A stretch of DNA of 64,000 nt from Aporrectodea caliginosa (Eukaryota > Annelida > Clitellata > Crassiclitellata > Lumbricidae). A program made the translations under genes and the position numbers. Below the pieces are notes generated by a model that was given only the letters and a program-made list of their open reading frames with translations, was not told where the DNA came from and ran no database searches. The DNA is taken from positions 486,001 to 550,000 of the forward strand of contig JACEVL010000153.1 of NCBI GenBank assembly GCA_020284085.1, in the 5' to 3' direction. This document shows, piece after piece, positions 32,131 through 42,599 of this stretch (positions within the stretch are counted from its first letter, which is position 1; each line of letters begins with the position of its first letter).

Positions 32131-32385
32131 ATTGTATTGTATTGTATTTGAACACTTGTTATAGCGCCTCTACCAGATTGCCCATTCAGAGGCGCTCCCG
32201 ACTACTGCAAGGACGCTGAATCTGTGTTCATTGCGAAGTGAGTCGAGTGAAGGACTTGCCCAGGGTCCCTACGCGGCGACTTTGAGGTGGATTCGAACCC
32301 GCAACCTTCCAGCTGCAAGGCATCGAACATACCCCTATACCACCGGGCTCCAGTATATTGTGTTGTGTTGTATTGTGTTGTATTG
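32131..32385 (-). mobile_element. SINE-A, right monomer only
   Basis: Minus strand: B box GGTTCGAATCC, body, tail GAGGCGCTATAACAAGTG and (ATACA)n, with AACACAATA repeats before the head. Left monomer absent. Confidence 0.85.
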
Positions 32386-32399
32386 AAAGACATCTTTAA

Positions 32400-32780
32400 A
32401 ATTTACTTTATGCTTAGAATCTTTTTTAAGTGCTGAGAGATTAATCTCCAACGTTTACTTGTTGGTGATATACATTTCCTTTTTTTCTTGAACACCTTTA
32501 AAGCGGGCTGACCATACATCATATATATTTTTGGTTAATTGGCATCGTCACATATAATCCAGATCAAAGTGTTTCTACGCGTTACTTTAACCCCAACACT
32601 GAAGCTTTCGAGTAGTGCCAGTCCGGTTTACATCATTACCCAGAGATATCGCCACGCTTATGTTTTACGTTTTAAATCACCACAGGTAATTCGTAATATC
32701 GCAAACATAATTATTCATCGTGTTTTCCTTCATAAATATAATTAATTGAATGCATTTGTCATGTAAAAAGATATATTTTT
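32400..32780 (+). repeat. block shared with 42300-42490 and 44255-44350
   Basis: TTTTTCTTGAACACCTTTAAAG and ATATACATTTCC match 42395-42440; AACATAATTATTCATCGTG matches 44290. Confidence 0.6.
32489..32550 (+). promoter_or_regulatory. PT module
   Basis: GAACACCTTTAAAGCGG, 26-28 bases to TATATATTTT, then GGCATCGTCACAT. Confidence 0.55.
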
Positions 32781-32789
32781 CTCCAATTA

Positions 32790-33240
32790 AGTGGCTTTCA
32801 AGCACTGACAGAATGGAGGCAAAGAAGAACCAAGAAGTTCTTGTCGCAAGCTGCTAGGTGGAATAAAGGATGGTGACGTTAATCATCGTCATTATATCTC
32901 ATGGTATCGTTAACCAGCAACTACCTAGCAATCGCCGATGACTCTAAACTCTACTTTCCTACTTCATCGAAAAATTGTGTGGTAAAGTCGACGTCAGTAT
33001 TCCAGGCAGCCGCAAGATGTTTCTACCATTGGTTTTTATCAATACACTCTCTGTGCTGAAAGGATTCCCAATAAAAATAATCTGGAGATTTTGACGTGAA
33101 GGATTCTGGCTGTAAAAATGTTCGATAATTTAGCCTACATGGTCACTACAACTTCTATAATTATAGTGACGCTAGTTTTAAAAAGGTAAGCATAAGTTGA
33201 AATCTACTTAGATACCTCTCATACGCAAGTAACTCAAGTT
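32790..33240 (+). repeat. Seg5 copy 2
   Basis: CTGACAGAATGGAGGCAAAG, GCAATCGCCGATGACTC and CTACATGGTCACTACAAC match 44350-44790 very closely and 19690-20010 less so. The PT module at its end (33210-33230, AGATACCTCTCATACG) has lost its TATA by deletion. Confidence 0.8.
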
Positions 33241-33249
33241 CCAATTTAT

Positions 33250-33690
33250 TAAAATGCGGCCACCTAAGCTGTATTGAGAGGAGGCCATTGGCATGACGAA
33301 TTAGCGCTTCATTTTAGTTACTTGATATTCCTACCGACACTCTACCCAATTGGTTGATTGTTGTTTAGCGATGCTGTATCATAGCTAAGATGATTAGTAT
33401 CGCCCCCCTCCTTTAACCAGGCTTGGGTCTGGCCCCACTCCAATATAACGACGTAGTGCAGTTTCAATACCCAGTTTTAGCTGTGTTTTTTACGAACGCA
33501 AGCACAACAGAAACCTCGAAATATTTTTTCAAATCGGTAGAAATATTGAATTGCCTACTTCTCGGTTTAATCAATCAATCCAAACTCTTTTAGCCACTAA
33601 ATTATCGCGAACTTATAATAATGATCATTGGTTCATTAGTTGTTTTGAGTTACAGAGTTAAAGAATGACTTCTCAAACGATGTTTATTAA
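33250..33690 (+). repeat. Seg6 copy 4
   Basis: GGCATGACGAATTAGCG, an R block with GATGCTG and GTATCGCCCC, TTTTAGCTGTG and ATCGGTAGAAATATTGAAT. Gives the uninterrupted site for cassette V. Confidence 0.75.
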
Positions 33691-33720
33691 AGTGTACGTT
33701 GAAAGCATTGTGAGGGTGTC
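33671..33720 (-). promoter_or_regulatory. PT module
   Basis: Minus strand: GACACCCTCACAATG, 26 bases, TTTAATAAAC (weak TATA). A hAT-like element has inserted next to the box. Confidence 0.4.
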
Positions 33721-33725
33721 AAACT

Positions 33726-34565
33726 TAGGGTTGCCAGACGTCCGGCAAAAGGAGGACATGTCCTCCTTTTTGGTCTCATGTCCTCCGTCCGGCAGGCAAA
33801 GCTAAAAACATGGAAAATGTCCGGCTTTTTGTTTGTTTGCTGTTTTGGGACTAATTGGGCTATTGGCTATTATTTGTGGCAGTTTTTACCAACTTTACAC
33901 GTCCGTTTTGTCCATAAGTTCCCTTAAACTGTTGGCTACAGAGCGAACAGTCCAATCCGATTACTTATTTATACTTTACTGCAGCTATATTTTCCAGACG
34001 TTTCTAATCCACGATATGAATAATGTTATAATGTATCTATGGACTATCTATAGAGACTATGGTCAAAGTGCTCATTTTTTATTCTGGGTAGCAGAGCAGC
34101 GTCTGTGGTGTTTACATTAGTAATTTTTGACGCTTTCAGATTAAAATGGCTACTACTACTAAGTAAGTATAGGTTCCTTATTGAACGGCATGCAAACGCA
34201 GCCAGTCCTAAGAGAAAAATGCAAATTCTCAGACACTTTGAAAACTATAAGTATCTGTGATTTGCTGTCAAATCTTGTGAGAACTGCTAGAGTATGTTGT
34301 TGGTAATGAGGATTTGCTGCGGAGAGGTGGCTCCTCAGAGAAATGTGCGTAATCAAGAAAGTACGATTGATTGCCTAAATAAATACTTTAGCGCATTAAA
34401 AAGCCTAAACTGATTTTATATGCAATTTTCAATGTGACTTCGTTTCTTGATAACAGTAATTAGAAGACCTCTGACACCGGAGTGAAACATTCAATGTGTC
34501 CTCCTTTGTCCTCCTTTCCGGCTCTGTTTGTCCTCCTTTGGCTACCCATGTATCTGGCAACCCTA
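33726..34565. mobile_element. hAT-like non-autonomous element with 8-bp duplication
   Basis: Ends TAGGGTTGCCAG and CTGGCAACCCTA; GTCAAACT flanks at 33718-33725 and 34566-34573. GGAGGACA and TGTCCTCCTTT repeats lie near both ends. A 95-codon hydrophobic frame (33833-34120) is unlike any transposase I know. Confidence 0.88.
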
Positions 34566-34719
34566 GTCAAACTGGACGCTGCTCGTTAGCTAGTCTTCAA
34601 AATTTTACGCCGGTCACCAATATATTTTAATATCATCTTATGGCTATCAAGACTGCTGATATCGACTATGCCCTTCTCCAAGTCATTTGGAAGTCTAACA
34701 TTGATCCTTCCCACATAGA

Positions 34720-34990
34720 AGAGTCAAAAATGTTTCGCACGCGCAATCACCAAACTCCCAAACACGACCACATACCTCTGCTCCCAAATCACTTCATGGG
34801 TTAAAAGTCTCTCTGCGCATCCATTGCAGGTCTCATCGCATTAACCTCCCCGGATTCTGTCCTGGGACCGGAATGGACAAAACAACATGACTATTGCGGA
34901 CTTAATTTGATATAGCGCAGGTTAATGAACCCTGATGCCTTTGACCCTGATGCGGCATTTTGAGAAGCAAAGAATTTTCGGAGATTTATA
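34720..34990 (+). mobile_element. LINE-a fragment with the same internal deletion
   Basis: CACCAAACTCCCAAACACG, then the CATTGCA junction, then TTAACCTCCCCGGATTCTG. Deletion shared with 28590-28890. Confidence 0.7.
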
Positions 34991-35089
34991 TTACATTAAA
35001 AAATGTCGGTTGGTTGCTTAGTTACTATATTACAACGCTGTATCATAACAAAAACGAGTAGCGTCACCCTTCTCCTTTATCCAATAATT

Positions 35090-35150
35090 AGACACCTTTA
35101 ATTCGTTTCTTACAAACACTATGTATAAACTCGTAATTTTCCGCTAAATC
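35090..35150 (+). promoter_or_regulatory. PT module
   Basis: AGACACCTTTAATTCG, 26 bases, TATGTATAAACTCG, then TTTTCCGCTAAATCGC. Confidence 0.6.
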
Positions 35151-35399
35151 GCTCTATCGGCGTGGTGGCCTTGGCGAATCGTTGGTTAGTAACTGTTCAA
35201 CAACGCTGTGTCGTAATAAAGAAAACTGAAACAAAAACTGACGTCGCACCCTCTTCTATCAAGGAGTGAGACTGGCATTACTCAAGGTGCGTGCGTGTTT
35301 ACTGTTTAACGACCACTGTCTGGTAACAATGACCATTAGCGTCGCCCTCCTCCTTTATCCAGGCTTGGGACTGGCACTGTCAGAAAGCGAACAGTAGTA

Positions 35400-36000
35400 G
35401 AGTTTAGATAGACTGTATTAAAAAACAGCGCAGCTTATTTCTCACGCGTGTTTAATTTAACAATGATAATATAGAGAGATGGAGATAATGAAGGACTGAA
35501 ATGAGTCTACTGAATGGAGATTGATTGAGGCAGATATGGATGATTGACAGGTGGAGGTCAAAGACGAAGGGCCATGAAGGCAGATACAAGCAACTACGCA
35601 TCTCTACCGTTTTCGGGCGGTGCCAGTACGAAGACTGTACAGAAAAGGAGGGCGACGAAAATCATCTTTGTTATGGCAATGCCTCGTTAAGCAGAAACTT
35701 ATTAATTTTAGGACTGACGCAACTCCTTCTTTATGACAAAAATCTGAGATTAATGCGGGGTGTGAGTGAGTAAGTAAGTAAGTAAGGAAACCAATGTTTA
35801 ACGGCATCTCTCGACTGCCAGAACCCTACCCTTTCCCCAGGCTTGGGACCGGCACTATACCAGAGAACAGGCAGTGGCAGAGTTCGATGGTGGCTGCAAT
35901 GTAAAGTTCCAACGAATTAGCCAAATTGTTATTATTCCAAAGATTAAACGACAGCTTATGACAACAAAGGGCGTTGAAGTCTTTAACGATTTTAACGATA
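35400..36000 (+). repeat. Seg3 copy 2 (uninterrupted)
   Basis: ACAGCGCAGCTTATTTCTC, ATTGAGGCAGATATGGATG, GTGAGTGAGTAAGTAAG and ATGTTTAACGGCATC continue without the element present at 15867-18057. Confidence 0.8.
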
Positions 36001-36008
36001 ATAATTTG

Positions 36009-36125
36009 TTACCTTGTGCCGTCAGTTCGTGGAACTCTAGCGACCGCCATGACCAGCCTCCTCCACTCCTCCCTGCTTCGTACCGCGTCCCTTAGTTGCG
36101 CAAGGTTCATCGCTGTCCATCCATC
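36009..36125 (-). pseudogene. LINE-e C-terminus
   Basis: Minus strand reads MNLAQLRDAVRSREEWRRL and VARVPRTDGTR then stop, the same ending as 11700-11990. It is separated from the RT part at 36390 by unrelated sequence with a PT module. Confidence 0.75.
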
Positions 36126-36199
36126 GAGTCCTCGATGGATGGAGGAGATGTGATACTACTTGTGTTGAATTTCGTAGACTTATATGAATGAACTAAAGA

Positions 36200-36249
36200 C
36201 TGAACTGGCAGTTATTATAGCAACGGATGAAACCGCGTTGTGGGTGTCT
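36200..36249 (-). promoter_or_regulatory. PT module
   Basis: Minus strand: AGACACCCACAACGCG, 26 bases, TATAATAAC. The downstream element is not clear. Confidence 0.5.
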
Positions 36250-36389
36250 AATTAGACATCGATGTTTTTATTAGGCCTATAGAATCGGATGATGGAGTAC
36301 TGTTATTGTTGAAAATTCAAAGTAGAATAGAAATAAATTGTTTATGATATTTTCTGCAAAGCATTGTATAGCTTTTCTGCGAGTTATAT

Positions 36390-37260
36390 TATGATGTCAA
36401 ACACGAAGGTTTCCACTTGTTCTATTATACTGTCTTGTACTTTGATGTTGCATTGATTCCCATTTAGTGCCATACACTTTGTTTTACCTAATGTTGATCT
36501 CTAAGCCCTTTTTTCGTCCTTCCCTGTCCAATCGAGTAACCAGATCCTGTAGTTTCATTTCTGTGCTTGCCATTAACACTATGTCATCTGCATATCGTAG
36601 ATTTGTTATCCTTCTTCCTCCAACTGGAATGCCTCCTTTGTATCCTCTCAATGCCTCTCTCATGACCATCTCTGAAAGTATGTTGAACAATGTTGGCGAG
36701 ATCATACATCCTGTCTGACTCCCCTTTTAATTCTAACCTCGCTTTGACAGTATCCCGTCAATTTTTACCTTTGCCGTCTGTTTTCTATACAGTTCTGTTA
36801 TCAGGTTGATAATGTGTGCTGGGTACCCCATTCAACCATCGACAGCCATAGTTGCTCACGTGATACGCAATCAAAAGCCTTTTTGAAATCGACAAAGCAC
36901 ATGTACAACGGTAGTTGGTGCTCTCTCATCTTTTCCATTATGATTCTAAGATTCGTAACTTGATCCCTTGTTCCTTTGCCACGCCTAAACCCTGCCTGTG
37001 CATCTGATAATTCTGATTCCGTACGTCCTCTTATCCTTTCCAGAATAATCTTCAGCATAATTTTACTCGCATGGGAGACCAATGCTATGGTCCTATGATT
37101 CCTACATTGTTTCATATCCCCATTTTTTGGAATGGGTATGAGTATAGACTTCGTCCAATCCTCTGGCCATTCCCCGTTTCCCATACCTCTACGCATATCC
37201 TATACATTCTTTCTAAATTGCCGATTCTCTCGCGAACTTGAATAACTCCGCTGGCACCTC
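36390..37260 (-). pseudogene. LINE-e reverse transcriptase fragment (RTE-like)
   Basis: Minus-strand frames in order: EVPAELFKFARES; WPEDWTKSILIPIPKNGDMK; DAQAGFRRGKGTRDQVTNLR; LYMCFVDFKKAFDCVS (RT motif A); after a frameshift ELYRKQTAKVKIDGILS; ISPTLFNILSEMVMREAL; RITNLRYADDIVLMA (YADD, RT motif C); KTKCMALNGNQCNIKV. Several stops and a frameshift near 36830 make it a pseudogene. Endonuclease not present. Confidence 0.9.
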
Positions 37261-37268
37261 ACCCCACC

Positions 37269-37331
37269 CCGCACTTTTTTTTATTCCATGGTTTAACGTC
37301 ATCATATGACATCAAAGGCCGGTGACGACAC
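37269..37331 (-). ncRNA. Q hairpin next to a poly(A) tract
   Basis: Minus strand arms TGTCGTC and GATGACG pair with U-G and G-U; loop ACCGGCCTTTGATGTCATAT; GTTAAACCATGGAAT is followed by A8. Second case of Q just before poly(A). Confidence 0.5.
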
Positions 37332-37450
37332 ACTTTTCCTACTTGCTTATCCATTTATCGCACGTTCCACCTCTGATCTCAGAGGTGCAGGTTCCTTTGC
37401 GTCTTCCCCATCATACAACTCCTCACAGTAAGTGAAATGTAACTGTCGTT

Positions 37451-37503
37451 TAATAAAATTGAAGGAACTTATAACGCAGGGAAAAATCGTTTTGAGGGGG
37501 TCT
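37451..37503 (-). promoter_or_regulatory. PT module
   Basis: Minus strand: AGACCCCCTCAAAACG, 26 bases, TATAAGTTCC, then TTCAATTTTA. Confidence 0.5.
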
Positions 37504-37540
37504 AATTAGATATGGCCGTTTATTAGCTAACTTTTGCAAG

Positions 37541-37671
37541 TATGTATGTATGTATGTATGTATGTATGAGCACTTGTTATAGCGCCCCTTCAGATTTCTA
37601 CTCAGAGGCGCTCCAGACTACAGCGCGGACACTGAATCGGAGTTTCACGCCGAAGCGCATGAGCAATTCTC
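37541..37671 (-). mobile_element. SINE-A, 3' part only
   Basis: (TATG)n, then ATAGCGCCCCTTCAGATTTC and CGCCGAAGCGCATGAGC. Inserted between TTTTGCAAG and TCTCCAAT of Seg2; the tail repeat is TATG instead of TATTG. Confidence 0.8.
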
Positions 37672-38191
37672 CAATATTTACCGACTTCTTGCTGTTTCCA
37701 GAGCTATTGACAACGGCTTTAAACTTTAATTACCCTAATCAGATACCATAAGCTTACTGTCGAACGGATGGATGGATCCAGAGTTTTACGACATCTTATG
37801 GTAACAATACAAAGGCCGTTGAAGCCGACATAAAATATTTTGAATAGTTCTCACCGTTCCTATGGCATAGGCCTAATACAGATCGTCAGGCTATCTAATC
37901 CTGATTCTACTCCTGCGCCACCACACGAACATCAGCGATTACCACCATAACACCATACTGTCTCCTCGGCTTGACCTCCTCTGATTATGACCTAGTTTCG
38001 GACCGCACAAGACAACCTGGCTATTGCGGACTTAATTTGATATAGCGCCATTAATAAGCTTTTGTGTGGCGCTGAAAATTTCGAGATTTACATTACATCG
38101 CACAAAGTAGGTTGATTGGTTATTTACTATTTAAGGACACTTTGTCATAATAAAGATTATTAGCGACGCCTTACTCCTTTAGCCAGGGCTT

Positions 38192-38254
38192 ATACACCTT
38201 TAATTAGCTTCTGTCTAATGCTATATGTACTATACTTGCAAGTTACGCTCAATC
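38192..38254 (+). promoter_or_regulatory. PT module
   Basis: ATACACCTTTAATTAG, 26 bases, TATATGTAC, then TTACGCTCAATC. An R block follows about 70 bases on. Confidence 0.6.
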
Positions 38255-38502
38255 ATTATCTGGAAGTTGCAGTTCTTTGGTTAATAACTGTTTCACATAG
38301 CTGTGTCATAAAAAAAATACTGGAACGAAAATTGACGTCACCCTCCTTCTTTCAGCATACTTGGGACAGGCACCACTCGAAGACGTCAGTGGCGGTTTTA
38401 TATCGATTGCAACATCTTATGGCTGCAAGGTCTATTGACATCGCTTCTTCCTTTCTCCACTATTGGAACTACCAGGGATTTGTCGCATTACGCTGGTGCT
38501 AT

Positions 38503-38561
38503 ATCGATTGTCCGAAACTATTGTTCATTATAATATCGGAAGGAACCATTGTTATGGTATC
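38503..38561 (-). promoter_or_regulatory. PT module
   Basis: Minus strand: AGATACCATAACAATGG, 26 bases, TATAATGAAC, then GTTTCGGACAATCG. Confidence 0.55.
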
Positions 38562-38659
38562 TAATTAGCTGTTTGTGAAACTATAGCTTCAGTAGAAGTT
38601 CGAAGTATTTATCGATAACACGGCTTTCAGAGCAGTCTACATCGGTCCAAGAAACAATG

Positions 38660-39065
38660 TTAACCCTAGGGCTACCAAGCTTTTTGTAACACTGGCTACC
38701 AAGGGGGTGATTTATTTTGATCACTTCCCGTTTTCATAAGACAAAGATGTAGGTATGCAAATGAAGCCCTACATTCCCTCTAAAGAATGGTATACTTGTT
38801 TCTCTTCCAGGAAGAATAGTCAATAAGCTATAGTGGAAAAACTAAGGGGGTGGTATCCACACCCCCCCCCCTGGTGCCTCGGGTATATCGGGTATAACTT
38901 TTGAATGGCGTCGGCTACCACCATAATGTTAACCTCAAAATGTGCGCCAATGAATCTGCTACAGCTACCTAAAATGCAAAAATTATATTCCATAATTATG
39001 GGAAAAAATTATGCATAAAAACGTAGGGGGTGGCAACCCCCCCCCCTTGGTAGCCCGAGGGTTAA
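38660..39065. mobile_element. piggyBac-like element, short copy
   Basis: TTAA at both edges; ends CCCTAGGGCTACCAAG and CTTGGTAGCCCGAGGG are a 16-bp inverted repeat with one mismatch. Related to 8627-9595 with a central deletion. The paralogue at 14888 is the empty site. Confidence 0.85.
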
Positions 39066-39322
39066 GTCCGCAATAGATTGTTCACAATTATAATCAGAAG
39101 TTTTACGATATCTTTAGGCTGTTTTGGTCGCTGAAGTAGTGAACGTTGGTTTTACTTTCGTTTTCACTCCTGTTATTAAAGATCTGTTCGTCGTTTTAGC
39201 CTTCAATGTATTGTTTTTTTTGTCTGAGACATTTTAGTGGATGGCTTTCGAAAGGTTTCGAACTGGCAATACCAGAGTACAAAGACTTCTGTCGGTAGGC
39301 CCGCCTTTTCTGTTGCTGGCCT

Positions 39323-40140
39323 CATGGGCGTCCGCAGGAATCTTTTAGCTGGGCCAAACATTTTAGGGGGTAAAGCTTTGAATTTGTTGGTACGGGGGAT
39401 TAAGAAGGGTGCCGAAAGCAAACCTATTTCGTCACCCTCAGCCGCTCAGCGGTCGCTCTCGCGATTGACGGTGTGGCGAGGCTCTCAACAGCCGCTAGCG
39501 CTTTTGGAAGCACTTGACATGATATGGAGCCTGCTTTCTTGCGTTCTGGAATCCATTTTCAGATATATCTGAACGTGTATTTAAAACACAAAACTGTTAA
39601 AAGTTTCGATATTTTTACATATTTTTATTTTTTCAGGTTATCTTGACTAGTTTACTTTAACAAAATAAAACTGTGGAAGAATCATAGTTGGTAGCCCGCT
39701 CGATTCCGGGTCGGTCGGTTTATCAGAGATTAATTTCTCGGATCTTTACTGCGGGTGGCTCGGTCGCAATATAAACGTGGAGTACAATACAATACAATAC
39801 AACACATTACAATACAACTGGGGGCGCGGTGGTATAGGGGTATGTTCGGTGCCTTGCAGTTGGAGGGTTGCGGGTTCGAATCCACCTCAAAGCCGCCGCG
39901 TAGGGACCCTGGGCAAGTCCTTCACTCGCAATTGCTCATGCGCTTCGGCGTGAAACTCCGATTCAGCGTCCGCGCAGTAGTCGGGAGCGCCTCTGAATGG
40001 GCAATCTGGTAGGGGCGCTATAACAAGTGTTCAAATACAATACAATACAATTCATTGCTAAAAACTAAGATGATAAGTAATTTTTTTAAATATGTTCAAA
40101 ATTCAGGGGCAAATATCCCCTTCCCCTCCGGACGCCAATG
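39323..40140. mobile_element. inverted-repeat DNA element, interrupted by SINE-A
   Basis: Left end CATGGGCGTCCGCAGG, right end CCTCCGGACGCCAATG; GCTGGCCT (39315-39322) and GCTGGCCC (40141-40148) flank it. A SINE-A at 39687 is nested inside. A 111-codon frame at 39237-39572 crosses the border and is not convincing. Confidence 0.7.
39687..40051 (+). mobile_element. SINE-A, dimeric with deleted left head
   Basis: GTTGGTAGCCCGCTCGATTC lacks the central part of the left tRNA-like head; linker TATAAACGTGGAG, the right monomer and tail GGGGCGCTATAACAAGTG are complete. Confidence 0.85.
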
Positions 40141-40329
40141 GCTGGCCCATTGACTAGGCATCTCTATTCTTTGCAAAGATTCACTCTCCAGAGTCTGGTC
40201 TGGTCTCAGATCTTAACTAAAAACCCATATTTTACTGGACTCATTTCCTCCATAGGCTGTTTCCGTGTTTCCTCGGATTCCCTTCTCGGTTTTCGACCGG
40301 ACTCAACCGGGAATTTGGCTTTCATGACG

Positions 40330-40740
40330 ATTTTTGCATAGTAGCGACGCCATCGATTGAGCATTATGACATGGACACTGCAGAAGTTCTTAGATTTATA
40401 TTATATAAGAGTACGGGCAGTAGCCGAGTAGTCTTAGTTTTCAGTGCATATAGGCTATATATACTGAAAGGGCAGTTTACGTCTACATTACATACGGATC
40501 TCAACAGATCATTTCATTGGAAAGTTATCAAGTTTGAGACCTCACGGTCGCTGTACATTAATATTTATTTATTGCCCAAATTTATGACATGAGGTCTTAT
40601 TGTGGACTGGATCCAATAGTTAAATGGCATTTTCTTAAATCAAACTTTGCTTATCTATAAGAAAAGTTGTTTAAACAGTTTTGACTGTATATACGTGTGG
40701 TATAACATGACATTTCGTTCTGGTGATACAGATGTCTTAC
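40330..40740 (+). repeat. Seg9 copy 2
   Basis: TGGACACTGCAGAAGTTC, GGGCAGTAGCCGAGTAG, TTTCATTGGAAAGTTATC and ATACAGATGTCTTAC match copy 1; the last is the empty site of the retrocopy. Confidence 0.75.
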
Positions 40741-40742
40741 AT

Positions 40743-40793
40743 TTCGTATGCAGCAGTATATATTATACCGGATGAATACGTTTTTAAGGTGTC
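40743..40793 (-). promoter_or_regulatory. PT module
   Basis: Minus strand: CGACACCTTAAAAACG, 26 bases, AATATATAC, then TGCATACGAAATG. Confidence 0.5.
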
Positions 40794-40965
40794 GAAGGAG
40801 ATTTTCACTTTGAAATATCTTTATAGTCAGTTTATAACAGGGAATGTACTTACATTAGTTTGTACCAATTGTTTAACGACAGATTTTAGCTGCATGGACC
40901 GTTCTTGTCCTTAAAACACTAAGTCATACAGTGACACAATGAACTAACCCAATGAGCTGGCTTCC

Positions 40966-41356
40966 GATAAAGAACGTCTGGAAAAACTCCTAAAAAGAGC
41001 CAAACGCCTAGGTTACCTAGAGCAATCCTTTCCAACAGTCTCTGAACTTGCCAATATAGCCGATGCGAAACTCCTTTTCTCCATATTACACAACCCCAAG
41101 CATGTACTTCACCAACTCCTACCTCCCCTCCGAACCTTCTCATCTCACCAATTAAGATCTAGAGCACACAACCATACACTCCCACTCAAGGACAACTCTC
41201 AATTTATTCCCAGATCATTAGGCCTATATAAAAATATTTACTAGTTTATTCTAAACTGTTCTAATGAACTTTAATTATTCTTTATCTCTCATGTTAGCAT
41301 TTCTGCGTTTTTGTCAGATTGTTTTCTCAATTAAACGAATATATATAAATTATAAG
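40966..41356 (+). pseudogene. LINE-g C-terminus, 5'-truncated insertion with target duplication
   Basis: An uninterrupted frame to 41243 reads KERLEKLLKRAKRLGYLEQ, SELANIADAKLLFSILHNP and then LPLKDNSQFIPRSLGLYKN before TAG. This is the C-terminal end of a Jockey-group LINE. AGCTGGC flanks both sides. The lack of stops suggests a recent insertion. Confidence 0.85.
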
Positions 41357-41596
41357 CTGGCGATTTGGTTGGTGCAACATGATAATTATGACATCGTATG
41401 CCGTCAAAGAGTTAGCTAACCGCTATTACGAAGATTTCTCTTCGTTGAATTTTTCAGTTGTCTCTCTCCTTTCAGTTATTTCTTGCTTGGTAGTATTTTG
41501 AGTTCGTTCTTTGTATCGAAGTTGTCTGATTAGTTGTTGTTGATGACTAGATGTACACGGTTTCACTGTTGCTGGAATAAATTTCCTACTTTCCTA

Positions 41597-41832
41597 GGGG
41601 GCCCGTGGCGCATTGGATAACATCTGGCAGAGAGACCGAGAGGTACCGAGTTCGAGCCCCCGTTGGGCGGATATGTTTGTAGGCTGCTATTAGCGCCGTT
41701 GTATTGCAGGCTGTCTGTTCTGTTAGTAGTTAAGATTTAAATTGCATAACATGTAAATGTACAGCGCAGTGCGTTTGTCAGGCGCTTATTAAAGAAAAGA
41801 TATTATTTTTATTTTTATTATTATTATTATTA
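41597..41832 (+). mobile_element. SINE-B, best copy
   Basis: Head GGGCCCGTGGCGCATTGG resembles the 5' half of tRNA-Arg; B box GAGTTCGAGCCCC; body GCTGCTATTAGCGCCG and GGCTGTCTGTTCTG; tail TCAGGCGCTTATTAAAG and (ATT)n. Inserted directly upstream of the PT module at 41833. Confidence 0.9.
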
Positions 41833-41880
41833 GAACACCTTTAAAACGTTTATCTCACGCATTACATATTCAATAAATAT
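41833..41880 (+). promoter_or_regulatory. PT module
   Basis: GAACACCTTTAAAACG, 26 bases, TACATATTC. A Q-like block follows at 41938. Confidence 0.5.
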
Positions 41881-42422
41881 GGTGTATAATCCAATTCAAT
41901 TAGATTGAACCGTTTTGGTAATATGCTAAAAGAATTGTCGTCTCCGTGGGCCTATGTTGCCGTAAGGTGTCGTTAGACGTTGAATTTTCCCCTACGCTTC
42001 AACTGCGCCACTAACAGTGTCTGGTCGTGCTAGTCTCAAACCTGGTAAAAGGAGGAGGGACGTCAAAGACCTTTGTCACTATAATATGTTTAATACTGGG
42101 ATATACCTTCTGACGCTTTAGGATGTTTCTTTACATTAGTGGTTTTTAACTCTGCCACTGCATGTTGTCCGCAACATTAGTTGCAGGCAGTGTCATTCCA
42201 AAACTTGGAGATAGGAGGAGGGTGACATTAATAATTTTTGTTAGCACTAGTTGTCGCTAAGCATAAACTACGAAGTTTCTGTCGATTATTTGACAAGTTC
42301 TGACGGTGGATTTTTTAAATTATTGAATGCAATTTAAATTAAACGCTATTTCAAATGCTGTGAACTTGAGAAATCTTTTCACATCTTTCTTGCTGATGGT
42401 ATACATTACCTTTTTTTTCTTG

Positions 42423-42482
42423 AGCACCTTTAAAACGGGTTAACCATAAACTATATAAATTTTAAAAAATGGTTTCGTCACA
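42423..42482 (+). promoter_or_regulatory. PT module
   Basis: GCACCTTTAAAACGGG, 26 bases, TATATAAATT, then GGTTTCGTCACATTTG. Confidence 0.6.
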
Positions 42483-42599
42483 TTTGATTCTTTTGATTGG
42501 TGGTGCTTTCAAGAAGCGTGATTGGTTGAGCTAAAAATAGCTCATAAAAACAGGGACTGGCTTTTAACGGCAAGTACATTGAACTACGCCACTGCTCGC

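Larger units (their letters stand above)
34590..35400 (+). repeat. Seg2 copy
   Basis: Collinear with 28490-29460 including the LINE-a deletion, then GCGTCGCCCTCCTCCTTTAT and GGCTTGGGACTGGCACTG of an R block. Confidence 0.75.
37504..38640 (+). repeat. Seg2 copy, split by a SINE
   Basis: TTAGATATGGCCGTTTATTA, GAGCTATTGACAACGGC, a Q block with stretched loop (37783-37830), LINE-a 3' end (37880-38100), PT module, R blocks and GAAACTATAGCTTCAGTAG. Confidence 0.75.
40800..42115 (+). repeat. Seg10 copy 2, with two insertions
   Basis: ACAGGGAATGTACTTAC; then, after the LINE, CTGGCGATTTGGTTGG and TGTATCGAAGTTGTC; then, after the SINE, a PT module and Q-like GGGCCTATGTTGCCGTAAGG. Confidence 0.75.

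Noticed and set aside
33833..34120. Hydrophobic 95-codon protein
   Set aside because: Lies inside a non-autonomous hAT-like element with no recognisable family; AT-rich composition explains the hydrophobic residues.
39237..39572. 111-codon open frame
   Set aside because: Crosses the left border of an inverted-repeat element, so it cannot be an inherited gene unit.
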